In this document: one piece after another, positions 53,081 through 61,871 of the stretch
How the letters are laid out: every line of letters begins with the position of its first letter
Numbering within the stretch: position 1 is the stretch's first letter
Assembly (NCBI RefSeq): GCF_008974245.1
Contig: NZ_BBZI01000012.1
Location: 186,001-250,000, forward strand
Source of the DNA: Streptomyces abyssomicinicus
GTDB lineage: Bacteria > Actinomycetota > Actinomycetes > Streptomycetales > Streptomycetaceae
Direction: 5' to 3'
DNA length: 64,000 nt
The notes under the pieces: model-generated
What the model saw: only the letters and a program-made list of their open reading frames with translations
What the model was told of the DNA's origin: nothing
The model's database searches: none
Translations under genes and position numbers: made by a program

Positions 53081-53327
53081 GACGTCTCCTTCCGGGCGAC
53101 GCCAAGAAGTATCGACGGCCCAGCCTGCCGCCCGCAATCGCCGACGGGCGCCTTGCCGGCCGCCTGCGGGGCGAACTCCGGGCGTTTCCCGGAGCATTTC
53201 TCTGGAACGATCAATTCCGGCCCATTTCCCGCCTGTTCCGTCGTCGTGCTCCGCTACTCTCTCCTTCTGCGCGGAGCTCAGGGGGAGTTCCGGGAGTTCC
53301 GTGCGGACGGGAATGGGAGGTCTTTCC

Positions 53328-54008
53328 ATGGCGAACTTCTCCGGCCGTACCGGAGGCCGTCCTCGACGGGTGAGACCGGGGTTCGTCTCCCGGGCCGCCG
53401 CCCGTTTCCACGGAAGGCGGGACGCGGCGGACCTGGTGTCGTTGCTGCGCGAGGCCCGCGGGGGAAGGGTCCCCTCGGACGTCGCCCTGCCGCCCCATGC
53501 CCTGGGCATCAGGTCCGAGGTGGAGCGGGGCAACGCCCGGCTCAGGCGGCGGATGCTGGTCGACGGGCACGTGCTGGTCACCGCCATCCAGTCCGAGTCG
53601 GTCCGCATCGTCACCCAGTACACGGTGCGCGGCAGGCCGGCGCCGGCCGCCCTGGCCCGCTACGGGCAGATGGTGGCGGACTGGCGCAACCGGGCCGCCG
53701 TCCAGCGGGCCAAGGCCCAGGAACTCGCCGACCAGGCCAACCAGTTGCTCGCCTGCTACTGGGACGCCGCCTGGCAGCGGGCCCGCCGTGACATGGATCC
53801 GGACGACAGCCCCCTGGACGAGCACCGGCCCGCCGGCTGGCTGCCCGGTGCGGTGACGCTCGACGCCAGCTGGCACCGGTGCGACGACTGGCTCGACACC
53901 GACAGCTGGTACGGGACGCGGTCCGCCGCGGACCGGCCCGCCGTGCAGCAGGCCCTGGCCCTGCTCGACAGCCAGAGCACCACCGGTCCCACCACCTCGC
54001 GGACGTAG
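53328..54008 (+). CDS. hypothetical protein of the signalling cluster
   Basis: A 226-residue protein without recognised domain. It has a basic N-terminus, then helices (RRDAADLVSLLREARGGRVP, MVADWRNRAAVQRAKAQELA, QANQLLACYWDAAWQRARRD) and a conserved-looking end (PGAVTLDASWHRCDDWLDTD). The helical part could be a coiled coil. A strong ribosome site (gggagg) precedes the ATG. It is divergent from the radical-SAM gene across 247 bases and leads the short operon that holds the vWA lipoprotein and the coiled-coil membrane protein. Confidence 0.8.
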   Translation: MANFSGRTGGRPRRVRPGFVSRAAARFHGRRDAADLVSLLREARGGRVPSDVALPPHALGIRSEVERGNARLRRRMLVDGHVLVTAIQSESVRIVTQYTVRGRPAPAALARYGQMVADWRNRAAVQRAKAQELADQANQLLACYWDAAWQRARRDMDPDDSPLDEHRPAGWLPGAVTLDASWHRCDDWLDTDSWYGTRSAADRPAVQQALALLDSQSTTGPTTSRT

Positions 54009-54222
54009 CCCCCACAGCCCGGCCCGGCCCGGCGCGGCTCGGCCGAGCCCGGCGCGGCTCGGTCAAGCCCGGCGCGGCCCGGCCAGATTCGGCCCCGCAC
54101 CGCCCGGCGCCGCCCGTGCACGCCGTGCGACGCCCCCGAAGACACCTCTGCCCGAAGGTCCCACATCCCCATGGTTCGGAACCCGGCCCTCCGGCCGACC
54201 GGTTCCCGGAAGGAAGGTCACC

Positions 54223-54972
54223 GTGCATCGCACAGCCCATGACGGAAGACGCGAGTTTTGTCTCCGTCGCGCGGCAGCCCTGATACCCGTGGCGGGGATG
54301 CTGGCCGCTCTGGCCTCCTGCACCGAGCCGCCCGACCCGCTGACCGCGCCGTGCGGTGTCGTGATCGACGGGTCCGGCTCCGGCGACGCCGGGAAGGGCG
54401 GCTTCGACGCGGAGGCCAAGCTGAAGGACACGCTGGTGCCGTTCCTCACCGAGCAGAAGTGCGGTTCGGTGGAGTTCGCGCCCATCACACGCTCCTCGGA
54501 GGCCTCCTCCTGCCGGGTCGACGAGGTCGACCTCGACCCCGGGGGTGACGAGACCACCGACCACGACAGCGCCCGGAGGAAGGCGCTCGGCGAGGCCAAG
54601 CAGGCGGCCATCGAGGAGCTGGAGTGCGCGCGCACCCAGGGCGGCTCCGACGTGTGGGGAGCGCTGGACCGGATCGGTGAGGTCCTGAGCGGACCGGACG
54701 TCAAGATCCTCGTGGTCAGCGACTTCGAGCAGGCGGACAAGGACTTCACCATCGAGCCGTCGGAGCTCTCGACCGAGGCGGCCCGCGGGGAGGTCATCGA
54801 CGACATGGTCGAGGCGCGCGGCATGCCCGGGATAAAGGGCATGGAGGTGTACCCGGTCGGCCTCGGCATGATCAAGGACATCAGGCCCGAGGAGAACGAC
54901 GACTTCCAGGCCTTCTGGACGGAAGCCATCGAGGGGAGGGCGGAGGCCCGTGTCCAGTACGACTACAAGTGA
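54223..54972 (+). CDS. lipoprotein with vWA-like metal-binding motif
   Basis: A 249-residue secreted lipoprotein: a basic start, a hydrophobic stretch and a lipobox LAALASC place the lipidated Cys at about residue 33. Soon after comes VVIDGSGSGDAGKGGF, a D-x-S-x-S motif like the MIDAS site of von Willebrand A domains. A late strand ILVVSDFEQADKDFTI fits the next MIDAS loop. Such domains bind proteins through a metal ion, here outside the cell. The GTG at 54223 has aggaagg in front. Its end overlaps the next gene by 23 bases. Confidence 0.8.
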   Translation: MHRTAHDGRREFCLRRAAALIPVAGMLAALASCTEPPDPLTAPCGVVIDGSGSGDAGKGGFDAEAKLKDTLVPFLTEQKCGSVEFAPITRSSEASSCRVDEVDLDPGGDETTDHDSARRKALGEAKQAAIEELECARTQGGSDVWGALDRIGEVLSGPDVKILVVSDFEQADKDFTIEPSELSTEAARGEVIDDMVEARGMPGIKGMEVYPVGLGMIKDIRPEENDDFQAFWTEAIEGRAEARVQYDYK

Positions 54973-56533
54973 GCCGCCCCGGCCGAGGCGGCTGCGGCTG
55001 CCGACCCTGCTGACGCCCGGACGCCGCACGCAGGCGCCCCGTCCGGGACGGGAGGCACGGCGGCCCGAGCGGCGCGACCGCCCCGTGGTGCTGGCGGCCC
55101 GGGCCGAACAGGAATTCCTCCGGGACGCCCGCCGCCGCGGCGCCGAGGCCGCCCGTTCCGGCGCGCTCGACCCGCTGACCCTGCACAGCGAGGACCGGAT
55201 GCCGTACTTCGCGCACCTGGCCTCGGTCCGCGACCGGGTGGTGCGGGGCATCGGCGAGGAGGCCCACCGCGCCGAGGAGCGGGCCAAGTTCGACGACGCC
55301 CACGCGGTCGCCGAGGTGGCCCGTCTCCAGGCCGAGACACAGCAGATCGACCGGCAGATCGCCGAGAACGAGCAGCAGATCGCCACGACGCTGCGCCAGC
55401 TCGACCTGCTCGCGCTGCGCTCGACGCGCTGGAACCGCTTCCGCGACGCGCTCCGCGAACGGGTCGAGAAGCGCGCCCTGGAGGCCGGGGACCCGGCGCG
55501 GAGCCGGACCCGGTCCCGCGGCGCCTCCCCTGACGGCGGCCCCGACGGCGGCCGGGCCGCAGGACGCTCCGGCACCGGTCCGGACGCCGGCCCCGACGGC
55601 GGGCCGGACGACGGCGGTTCCGGCTTCGTCGACCTCGACCGGCCCTCCGTGACCCCCGCGGCCCCCGAGGCCGACTCGCCGCCCGGACCCGAGGGCGGCG
55701 GCGATGGCCTCGCCAGGGCCTGGGAGGGCCTGGGCGCGCGTCCCGCCATGCCCAGGGGATACATGGCCTTCGCCCTCGCGCTGCTGGTGGCCGTCGAGGT
55801 GCCCATCTACTGGATGGCCTACCAGCCGTTCCACGGCGTCGGCCAGGTCAGCGACTCCCTCACGGGTCTGCTGGCCGTCTCCACGGCCGTCCTGATGGTC
55901 GGCGTGCCCCACCTGGCGGCCCGTTACCTGCGGCGCCGGGCGGACACCGGATCGTTCCGCGCGGGCTGGATCCCCTCGCTGGGCCTGGTCGGGCTGTGGA
56001 TCTTCCTGAGCGGTGTGCTCGGTACCGTCCGCGCGAAGTTCGTGATGCCGGAGAACGAACCCGAGCCGGCCGCCGCGGGCGCCGGCGACGGGTGGAACGA
56101 CACCGGCACCACGGAGGCGGCCGGCAGCCTGATCGACCGGCTCGGCCTCGAACCGTGGACCGTGCACTGGCTCTTCATCGGCCTGCTCCTGGTCTCCGGG
56201 GGGATCGGCCTCCTGCTCGGCCTGAGCAGGGAGCACCCCTTCCTCGACGCCTACCGCAGCGGTCTGGAGAAGCGCGACAGGCTGCTGGCCAAGCGGCAGG
56301 AGAGCGTGATCGAGTCCGAGCGCTGCCGGGCGACGGCGGACACCGCCGAGGCGCGCAAGGAGGACCGCGGGGCCGCCACCGAGGACCTGGTGCGCGCGGC
56401 CCGTGAACTCCACGAGGCGGCCGCGCACGCCTACCTCGACGGCGTCCTCCTGGAGTCGAAGGAGCCCGCCGTCACCGAGGCGGCCATGCGGCTGTCCGCC
56501 CAGTGGCCCCTGCTGCCGATGACCAGGAGCTGA
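54950..56533 (+). CDS. coiled-coil membrane protein with IDLDxP-like motif
   Basis: A 527-residue protein. It has an Arg-rich leader, a helical coiled-coil segment (about 100-170: AHAVAEVARLQAETQQIDRQ), a Pro/Gly-rich linker with GFVDLDRP (the same short motif as in the FHA protein), then four membrane helices: MAFALALLVAVEVPIYWMAY, GLLAVSTAVLMVGVPHLAAR, GLVGLWIFLSGVLGT and HWLFIGLLLVSGGIGLLLGL. A last coiled coil (about 415-500) follows. The GTG at 54950 with ggagg in front overlaps the lipoprotein gene, so the two are coupled. It probably links the outside sensor to the inner partners. Confidence 0.82.
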   Translation: MSSTTTSEPPRPRRLRLPTLLTPGRRTQAPRPGREARRPERRDRPVVLAARAEQEFLRDARRRGAEAARSGALDPLTLHSEDRMPYFAHLASVRDRVVRGIGEEAHRAEERAKFDDAHAVAEVARLQAETQQIDRQIAENEQQIATTLRQLDLLALRSTRWNRFRDALRERVEKRALEAGDPARSRTRSRGASPDGGPDGGRAAGRSGTGPDAGPDGGPDDGGSGFVDLDRPSVTPAAPEADSPPGPEGGGDGLARAWEGLGARPAMPRGYMAFALALLVAVEVPIYWMAYQPFHGVGQVSDSLTGLLAVSTAVLMVGVPHLAARYLRRRADTGSFRAGWIPSLGLVGLWIFLSGVLGTVRAKFVMPENEPEPAAAGAGDGWNDTGTTEAAGSLIDRLGLEPWTVHWLFIGLLLVSGGIGLLLGLSREHPFLDAYRSGLEKRDRLLAKRQESVIESERCRATADTAEARKEDRGAATEDLVRAARELHEAAAHAYLDGVLLESKEPAVTEAAMRLSAQWPLLPMTRS

Positions 56534-56555
56534 CCGGCCGGCCCGTGGAACGCCC

Positions 56556-56593
56556 ATGGCCCGGTCCCCCGCGCAGGCGGGGGACCGGGCCAT
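56556..56593. terminator. strong bidirectional hairpin terminator
   Basis: A perfect 17-base stem (atggcccggtcccccgc with its complement) and four-base loop between the convergent coiled-coil membrane protein gene and the RES-domain gene. It isolates the two halves of the cluster. Confidence 0.9.
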
Positions 56594-56599
56594 CGGCCT

Positions 56600-57307
56600 T
56601 CACTCCCCGTCGGAACCGTCGGAACCGTCGGAACCGTCGGAACCGTCGGAACCGTCGGAACCCGAGATGACCGCGCGCAGCGGCGACAGCATCCGGTTGA
56701 CCTCCCGGACGTCGGCCGTGCGGCCCAAGTGGTAGCGGGCCTCGGCGCCCTGGGCCCCCGCGAACGGCTCGCCCCGGTCGCCGAAGAACTGCACGGCCTC
56801 CCGGGGACGGCAGCGCTTGGAGACCCAGCGCAGCCCCTGCGCCGAGGAGCAGTGCTCCCGGATCACCTGGACCCAGTAGCGGGTCTTGTCGTACTCCCGG
56901 TGCTCGCAGTCGACCAGCCACTCGTCCTGCCACACCGTGGCCAGCCCCTCCGCCGTGGTGAGGTCCACCAGCCGCACGTCCGCGGTGGTGCGCACCGCGG
57001 TGAGCAGGTACCGGGACGCCTGCGCCCACGGGATCCGCCGGACGGCCCCGGGTCCGTCGAACTCCACGGACCGCAGGAAGACCTCGGCCAGCGCGGTCAG
57101 CGGCTCCAGCGCCGCGTACAGGTAGGGGTACGGGTCCCGCTCCGTCGCGTCGAAGCGGTTGCCCTTGAAGTAGAGATGGGCGGGGTTGGGGTTGAACTCG
57201 ACCGGGCCGTACTCCTCGGAGTGGCATCGCCAGACGAGGGTTCCGGCCGGGAGCACGGTGAGCACCGGCTCCATCTTCACGCCCTCGGGCGGGACCTGGA
57301 GGGCCAT
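56600..57307 (-). CDS. RES-domain protein (NAD-degrading toxin family)
   Basis: A 235-residue protein whose central part matches the RES domain: TLVWRCHSEEYGPVEFNPNP (conserved Arg), LYFKGNRFDATERDPYPYLY and AALEPLTALAEVFLRSVEFD (conserved Glu in AEVFL, then Ser). RES proteins such as MbcT are NAD+ phosphorylases that act as toxins. The tail is a run of GSD repeats encoded by six tandem 9-base units (gtcggaacc, 56609-56662). The gene follows the antitoxin-like gene with a TGATG overlap, as in RES-Xre pairs. Loss of any catalytic residue is not obvious, but activity is not proven. Confidence 0.8.
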   Translation of the reverse strand: MALQVPPEGVKMEPVLTVLPAGTLVWRCHSEEYGPVEFNPNPAHLYFKGNRFDATERDPYPYLYAALEPLTALAEVFLRSVEFDGPGAVRRIPWAQASRYLLTAVRTTADVRLVDLTTAEGLATVWQDEWLVDCEHREYDKTRYWVQVIREHCSSAQGLRWVSKRCRPREAVQFFGDRGEPFAGAQGAEARYHLGRTADVREVNRMLSPLRAVISGSDGSDGSDGSDGSDGSDGE

Positions 57308-58068
57308 CAGCCGGCCTCCACCAGCTCGAGCGCCGCCACTTCGATCTCCTCGTCGGGCAGGACGCCCAGCAGGTCCGCCGGCACGCCCTGCAGCCAGGTG
57401 TTCCTGCCCAGCCACCAGTCGGCGGCGCCCCAGGGGTCCAGGTCCGCGCGGAGCAGCCGGTTGACGCGCAGGACGACGGGGACGGGCTCCAGCGTGCCCG
57501 GCCGGAACTGGAACCGCGGACAGCGTGGCGGGGAGTCCGGTCGTGACCGTGGAGACCGGAGCCGGATCAGCGCGGGGTCCGGGCCGTGTCCGGCGAGGAA
57601 CTCGGCGTGTTCCCGCTCGGTCAGCGCGGGGGCCGCCAGCAGCTGGTCCCGGGACCGCGCCAGCAGCTCCTCCGGGCCCGGGTCCGCCGGCCCCTCCGCC
57701 GCTCCCGCCGCCGGTCCGCCGCGCGGCCCGGCCGACAGCCCGGCCGACAGTCCCGCCGACAGGCCCGTCAGGAGCGACGTCAGGGCCTCGGCGGACGGCA
57801 CGGAGGGGGCGCCGGTTCCGGTCACCGCGTACCGGTGACCGGTCAGGGCGTCGGACAACGGGCTGTCCTCGGGCAGGACGGCCAGCGCCCGGCGCAGCCG
57901 CCGGACGGCCGAGCCGGCCGGCCGTCCCTCCGCCACCGCGTCCCTCACCTCGCGCAGGGCGGCGACCACCTCCTCCCGCTCGTCCGCCGAGACGCCGTCG
58001 TCCGCGAGACAGCTCACCAGCGCCTCCTGATGGGCCGCCAGGAAGCCGATCAGTTCCTCCGAGTTCAC
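57307..58068 (-). CDS. MbcA/Xre-like antitoxin candidate with long N-terminal extension
   Basis: A 253-residue protein. The first about 100 residues are helical (LIGFLAAHQEALVSCLADDG, SADEREEVVAALREVRDAVA), then a low-complexity Ala/Gly/Ser linker (LSAGLSAGLSAG), then a C-terminal domain (about 200-253). Its end (DPWGAADWWLGRNTWLQGVP, then DLLGVLPDEEIEVAALEL) resembles the toxin-binding domain of Xre/MbcA/ParS antitoxins. It is longer than usual antitoxins and lacks an obvious DNA-binding helix-turn-helix. It lies between and overlaps the CHAT gene (GTGA) and the RES gene, fitting a proteolysis-controlled antitoxin. Confidence 0.7.
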   Translation of the reverse strand: MNSEELIGFLAAHQEALVSCLADDGVSADEREEVVAALREVRDAVAEGRPAGSAVRRLRRALAVLPEDSPLSDALTGHRYAVTGTGAPSVPSAEALTSLLTGLSAGLSAGLSAGPRGGPAAGAAEGPADPGPEELLARSRDQLLAAPALTEREHAEFLAGHGPDPALIRLRSPRSRPDSPPRCPRFQFRPGTLEPVPVVLRVNRLLRADLDPWGAADWWLGRNTWLQGVPADLLGVLPDEEIEVAALELVEAG

Positions 58069-61000
58069 TTCCGCACACCTCCCGAGGGGTTGCCGTGGTG
58101 GACGAACGCCGCCCAGACGTCGCTCTCGTCGAAGCTCCGGTCCCAGAAGCGCCGGGGGAACCCCTCCAGCGCCGGCACCGGGGGCCGGTCGCCCGGCGCG
58201 GCGACCATCCAGCGCTGGGCGGCGCGCAGGGCGTCGGGCGGTGCGACGCCCGCCGCGATCCGGTCGTGCAGGACCAGCGTCAGGACCACCGAGTCGATGT
58301 CGTCCACGCCCCACCGGGTGCCGACGGCATCGGCGGCCAGCCGGTGCACCAGCACGGAGGTGACGGTCAGGGCCTCGTCGTGGTCGCGGGTGGTCAGGTC
58401 GGTCTCGCAGGCCGAGCACACCACCACCGGGCCGCGCGAGCGGTACGCCTCGCCGTCGTGCGGGGTCTCCAGCAGGGCGGTGAGCGTGAGGTGTTCCTCA
58501 CCCGGCTCCCCGTCCCGCCCCGGACCGGCCAGCACCAGGGCGGACGTCGTCGGGTCGGGGCCGGCGACACCGTGGCAGGAGAGCTGGACCAGCGAGGCGG
58601 GGGCCGCGGCGCGCCCTCCGAGCAGCGAGAGGACGACCTCCGGCGTGGCGGGCGAGCCCTCGTTCTCGTACGTCTCGGCCTGCGGGTAGCAGTGCTCGTG
58701 CAGGAGCTGGCTCTCCTTCTCCGCCCAGGCCAGCTGGCCGTACTCGTCCCCGTGGAAGACCAGCGCCGGGCGCTGCCCCGGCTCGAGGCGGCTGCGGGCG
58801 GAGGCCCGGAGGAACTCCTGACCGGACGCCGCGTGCGAGACGACCGCGACGTCGAAGACCCGGACCTCCGGCGGCGCGCCAGGCAGGGCCGGCGGACGCA
58901 GCACCGCGGCGGGCCAGGGCACCACGCCCAGATCGCCGCAGGGCACCAGCACCAGCCGCACCGGATCGAGCCCGCCGCCCTCCCAGGCGGCGCTCAGCTC
59001 CGGCTCGGACAACGCGCGCTCCCACAGGCCGAGTTCGTCGAAGACCGGGCCCAGGACGGTTCCGGCCCAGACACAGACCTGGTCGAGGGCGTCCAGCCAC
59101 TGGGCGTGCACCCGCTTCCTCTCCTGCGGCGAGACGGTGCGGCCGCCACGGGTCACCTCCTTCCACCGCGCACCGGCCTCCGTCAGCCCGGCCACCGAGG
59201 CGCGGCCCTCGGCCGACAGGGCGCGCAGTCCGACGGCCCGGGTGGGACCGCCGGGCGTGGTGAGCAGCACGGCGCCGTCGTTCGTCCCGGTGCCGGGCAG
59301 CAGGTGGACCATGACGTCCACGCCCGCGGGGGCCAGGCCGGCCCGCAGCGCGGCCACGCGTTCGGCCGGGGAGGCGGGCTCGGCCCCGACCTGCCGCGCC
59401 CGCAGCAGGTCGAGGGCCTCCCGCCGCACGTCACCGGGGAGTTCGGCGAGCGGGCCGTCGCCCGGGAACAGGGCCCCGAGGTCCGGGAGCGGAAATCCCC
59501 CGCCGGCCGGCGGGGTGACCGCCTCCCGCCAGCGCGTCGCCAGTTCCGTGGCCCCCAGGGCCTCGAGCCGGTCGGCGACGCCCCGTGACTCGGCCGCGGC
59601 GGCGAGCACCAGCGAGCGGCCCGCCTCCAGGCAGTCGACCGCCTCGTCGACGCGGCCGGCGCCCAGGGCCCACGCGGCGGCCACCCGACCGTGGTCCGCG
59701 CCGCCCCGAGCGACCTGAAGACCGTGCCGCACCCCCTGCTGGAGCAGCACCTCGTCGGCCGTGGCGCGGAGCGAGTCGCGGGCGGCGGTGACGGCCGCCG
59801 ACAGGTCGTCCGCGGCCTCGGGGGTGCCGGGGCGGGCGGCCGCACGGTCGGCGAGCAGCGACGCGTACAGCCAGTGCGCACTCGACCCGTCGGGCGCCCC
59901 GCCGCCCGGCGGAAGCGCGGCGCACGCCGCCCGGGCCTCGGTCACGGCCTCGTCCAGGGCCGCCGGGTCGCCGGTGCGCAGGTACAGGCTGTCCAGGCCG
60001 ATCGCCAGCGCGGTGCGGGTCTTCACCTGGAAGTCGACCGTGGCGTCGGGACGTTCGAGCGCGGCCCTGGTCTGCCGGATGCCCGCCCGCAGTTCCTCGG
60101 GGTCCGAGCCGAGCATCGTGGACAGGGCCCGCAGCGGGGCCGAGGAGACGTCCCGCATGCTCTCCAGCGTGCCGCCCGCCATGCCCAGGCTCGCCCACGC
60201 GGTCTCCATGTGGGAGACGGCCTTCTGCATGTCCTCGCGGTCACGGGTGATCCCGGCCCGCACCAGATGGGCGTAGCCCAGGTGGTAGGTGAGGATCGCG
60301 GGAGCCTCCCAGGCGGTCGCCGGTTCGAGGCCGTTCCGCAGCCCCTCCATCTGGGCGATGAGGTCGTCCACCAGGGCCAGGTCGCGGCTCTCGTTCGCGG
60401 CGACGACGCGCATCTGGAGGCGCATCGCGTCGGCGAGGGTGCGCATCGGGTCGGGGGCCGAGCCCTCCGGAAGCGGGGGGAGGGCGTTCAGCACCTGGCT
60501 CGCGGCCTCCATGTCCTGCAGGGAGCCGCCGGTCATGCCCGCGACCGTCAGGAGGACCGAGGTGGCGATGGGGAGCCAGTCGGCGCGGCCCGCCTCCTCC
60601 AGCTCCCCGGCCGACTCCTTGAGCTGGGCCATCGCGGTCCGCAACTGCCGCCGGTCCCCGGTGCGCAGGGCCTGCGCGGCGTGCAGCATGACGGCGTTCA
60701 TCCGGGACGACAAGGGGGCGTCGTCCTGGGACAGCCGGTGCAGGAGGTCGCCGACCTCGTCGCTGTCCACCACACCGGGGGAGGTCGCCTCGAGGAGGGC
60801 CAGCATCTCCCGCAGGTACTCCGGGTCGTCGACCGGGCCGGGCCCGTCCGACGGCGGGGAGGCGGACGACGGCGGGGAGGCGGACGACGGCGGGGAGGCG
60901 GACGACGGCGGCACGAGGGCGGGGTTCCGCAGGAACGGCAGCGTCGCGGAGATCATGCGGCGCAGCGGTGCGGGGTAGGCGTCCACCTGGCCGAGCATCA

Positions 61001-61625
61001 GCTCGGCGGCCTCCGTCATCGCCGCCGGGTCGGCTGCGGGGCCCGCCGCGAGGACCGGGAGGATCCGGGCCAGGTCCCGCAGGTGCGGGGGCAGCTGCCG
61101 GTCCGCGCCGGTCTCGGCGGCCAGCTGGAGGAGCAGTTGCATGTCCTCGACGAAGCCGGCCCCGCCGTACCTGGCCGGTGTGCCCACCCGGAGGTACTCG
61201 CCGAAGGTGGCGACGTCGAACCGTGTCTGCGACGCCTGAGGCAGGGACTTGACCCGGTGGACCAGGACGAGGATCAGGTTCTTGCGCGCCGTGTCGCGCT
61301 CCTCGGGCGACAGCGCGTCGCACTGCCGCGCCGAGTCCAGCAGGTCCAGCGCCCGCAGCCGGTCCTCGTCGGCGCGGTCGAGCACCCACCGGATCCCGGC
61401 CAGCAGCCCCAGACGGGCCCGCAGCCGGCCGGCCAGCTCCACGGCCGGGGCGCCGGCGGCCGACGCCTCGGCGAGCAGCGCCTCGCACCGCGTGACCCAT
61501 GTGTCCAGTTCGGGCCCGCGCAGGCCTTCGTAGGCCTCCAAATCGTCCGGCACCCGGCAGGAATCCGTCGCCGTCAGGGCCGCCCCGGCCCGCTCCGGCA
61601 GTGCCGTCGCCTCGCTGTCGCTCAT
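58065..61625 (-). CDS. large CHAT-domain (caspase-like) protease
   Basis: A 1186-residue protein. The first about 850 residues are a helical repeat array of TPR-like character (LRTAMAQLKESAGELEEAGR, YLRTGDPAALDEAVTEARAA), with a PPSSASP low-complexity insert encoded by three 18-base repeats (60850-60903). The C-terminal domain is CHAT: the catalytic His in QLSCHGVAGPDPTTSALVL (about 1018) and the Cys in VVVCSACETDLTTRDHDEAL (about 1073). CHAT proteases are activated by partners and cleave specific proteins, often toxins or their inhibitors. It leads the operon that also encodes the antitoxin-like and RES proteins. Confidence 0.92.
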   Translation of the reverse strand: MSDSEATALPERAGAALTATDSCRVPDDLEAYEGLRGPELDTWVTRCEALLAEASAAGAPAVELAGRLRARLGLLAGIRWVLDRADEDRLRALDLLDSARQCDALSPEERDTARKNLILVLVHRVKSLPQASQTRFDVATFGEYLRVGTPARYGGAGFVEDMQLLLQLAAETGADRQLPPHLRDLARILPVLAAGPAADPAAMTEAAELMLGQVDAYPAPLRRMISATLPFLRNPALVPPSSASPPSSASPPSSASPPSDGPGPVDDPEYLREMLALLEATSPGVVDSDEVGDLLHRLSQDDAPLSSRMNAVMLHAAQALRTGDRRQLRTAMAQLKESAGELEEAGRADWLPIATSVLLTVAGMTGGSLQDMEAASQVLNALPPLPEGSAPDPMRTLADAMRLQMRVVAANESRDLALVDDLIAQMEGLRNGLEPATAWEAPAILTYHLGYAHLVRAGITRDREDMQKAVSHMETAWASLGMAGGTLESMRDVSSAPLRALSTMLGSDPEELRAGIRQTRAALERPDATVDFQVKTRTALAIGLDSLYLRTGDPAALDEAVTEARAACAALPPGGGAPDGSSAHWLYASLLADRAAARPGTPEAADDLSAAVTAARDSLRATADEVLLQQGVRHGLQVARGGADHGRVAAAWALGAGRVDEAVDCLEAGRSLVLAAAAESRGVADRLEALGATELATRWREAVTPPAGGGFPLPDLGALFPGDGPLAELPGDVRREALDLLRARQVGAEPASPAERVAALRAGLAPAGVDVMVHLLPGTGTNDGAVLLTTPGGPTRAVGLRALSAEGRASVAGLTEAGARWKEVTRGGRTVSPQERKRVHAQWLDALDQVCVWAGTVLGPVFDELGLWERALSEPELSAAWEGGGLDPVRLVLVPCGDLGVVPWPAAVLRPPALPGAPPEVRVFDVAVVSHAASGQEFLRASARSRLEPGQRPALVFHGDEYGQLAWAEKESQLLHEHCYPQAETYENEGSPATPEVVLSLLGGRAAAPASLVQLSCHGVAGPDPTTSALVLAGPGRDGEPGEEHLTLTALLETPHDGEAYRSRGPVVVCSACETDLTTRDHDEALTVTSVLVHRLAADAVGTRWGVDDIDSVVLTLVLHDRIAAGVAPPDALRAAQRWMVAAPGDRPPVPALEGFPRRFWDRSFDESDVWAAFVHHGNPSGGVRK

Positions 61626-61871
61626 CCTCGGCTCCTCCCCAGGGCATCATGCCCATTCGACCGTCCCGGAGGGACGCATTGCGCCGAAGTCGTCCAACCG
61701 CCCGGAATCCGCCCGGAGTTCACCCTGCGCGGAGTCCGTCACCGGCCGGCGGGGGGCCGTCCGGTCGTCCTCGGGGCGTCGCGCGTGCGGTTGTGGGGAG
61801 GGTGTGGCACGACGGCCTCCCCTCCGGCCATGCTGGGGGCGCCCGAGGCAGACAGCACAGGGGGAGGCCCG

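Noticed and set aside
59691..61860. Long plus-strand frame opposite the CHAT gene, reaching into the cysteine-rich protein gene
   Set aside because: Only its last 112 residues, from ATG 61872, have a ribosome site and a sensible sequence; the rest is the CHAT gene's shadow.
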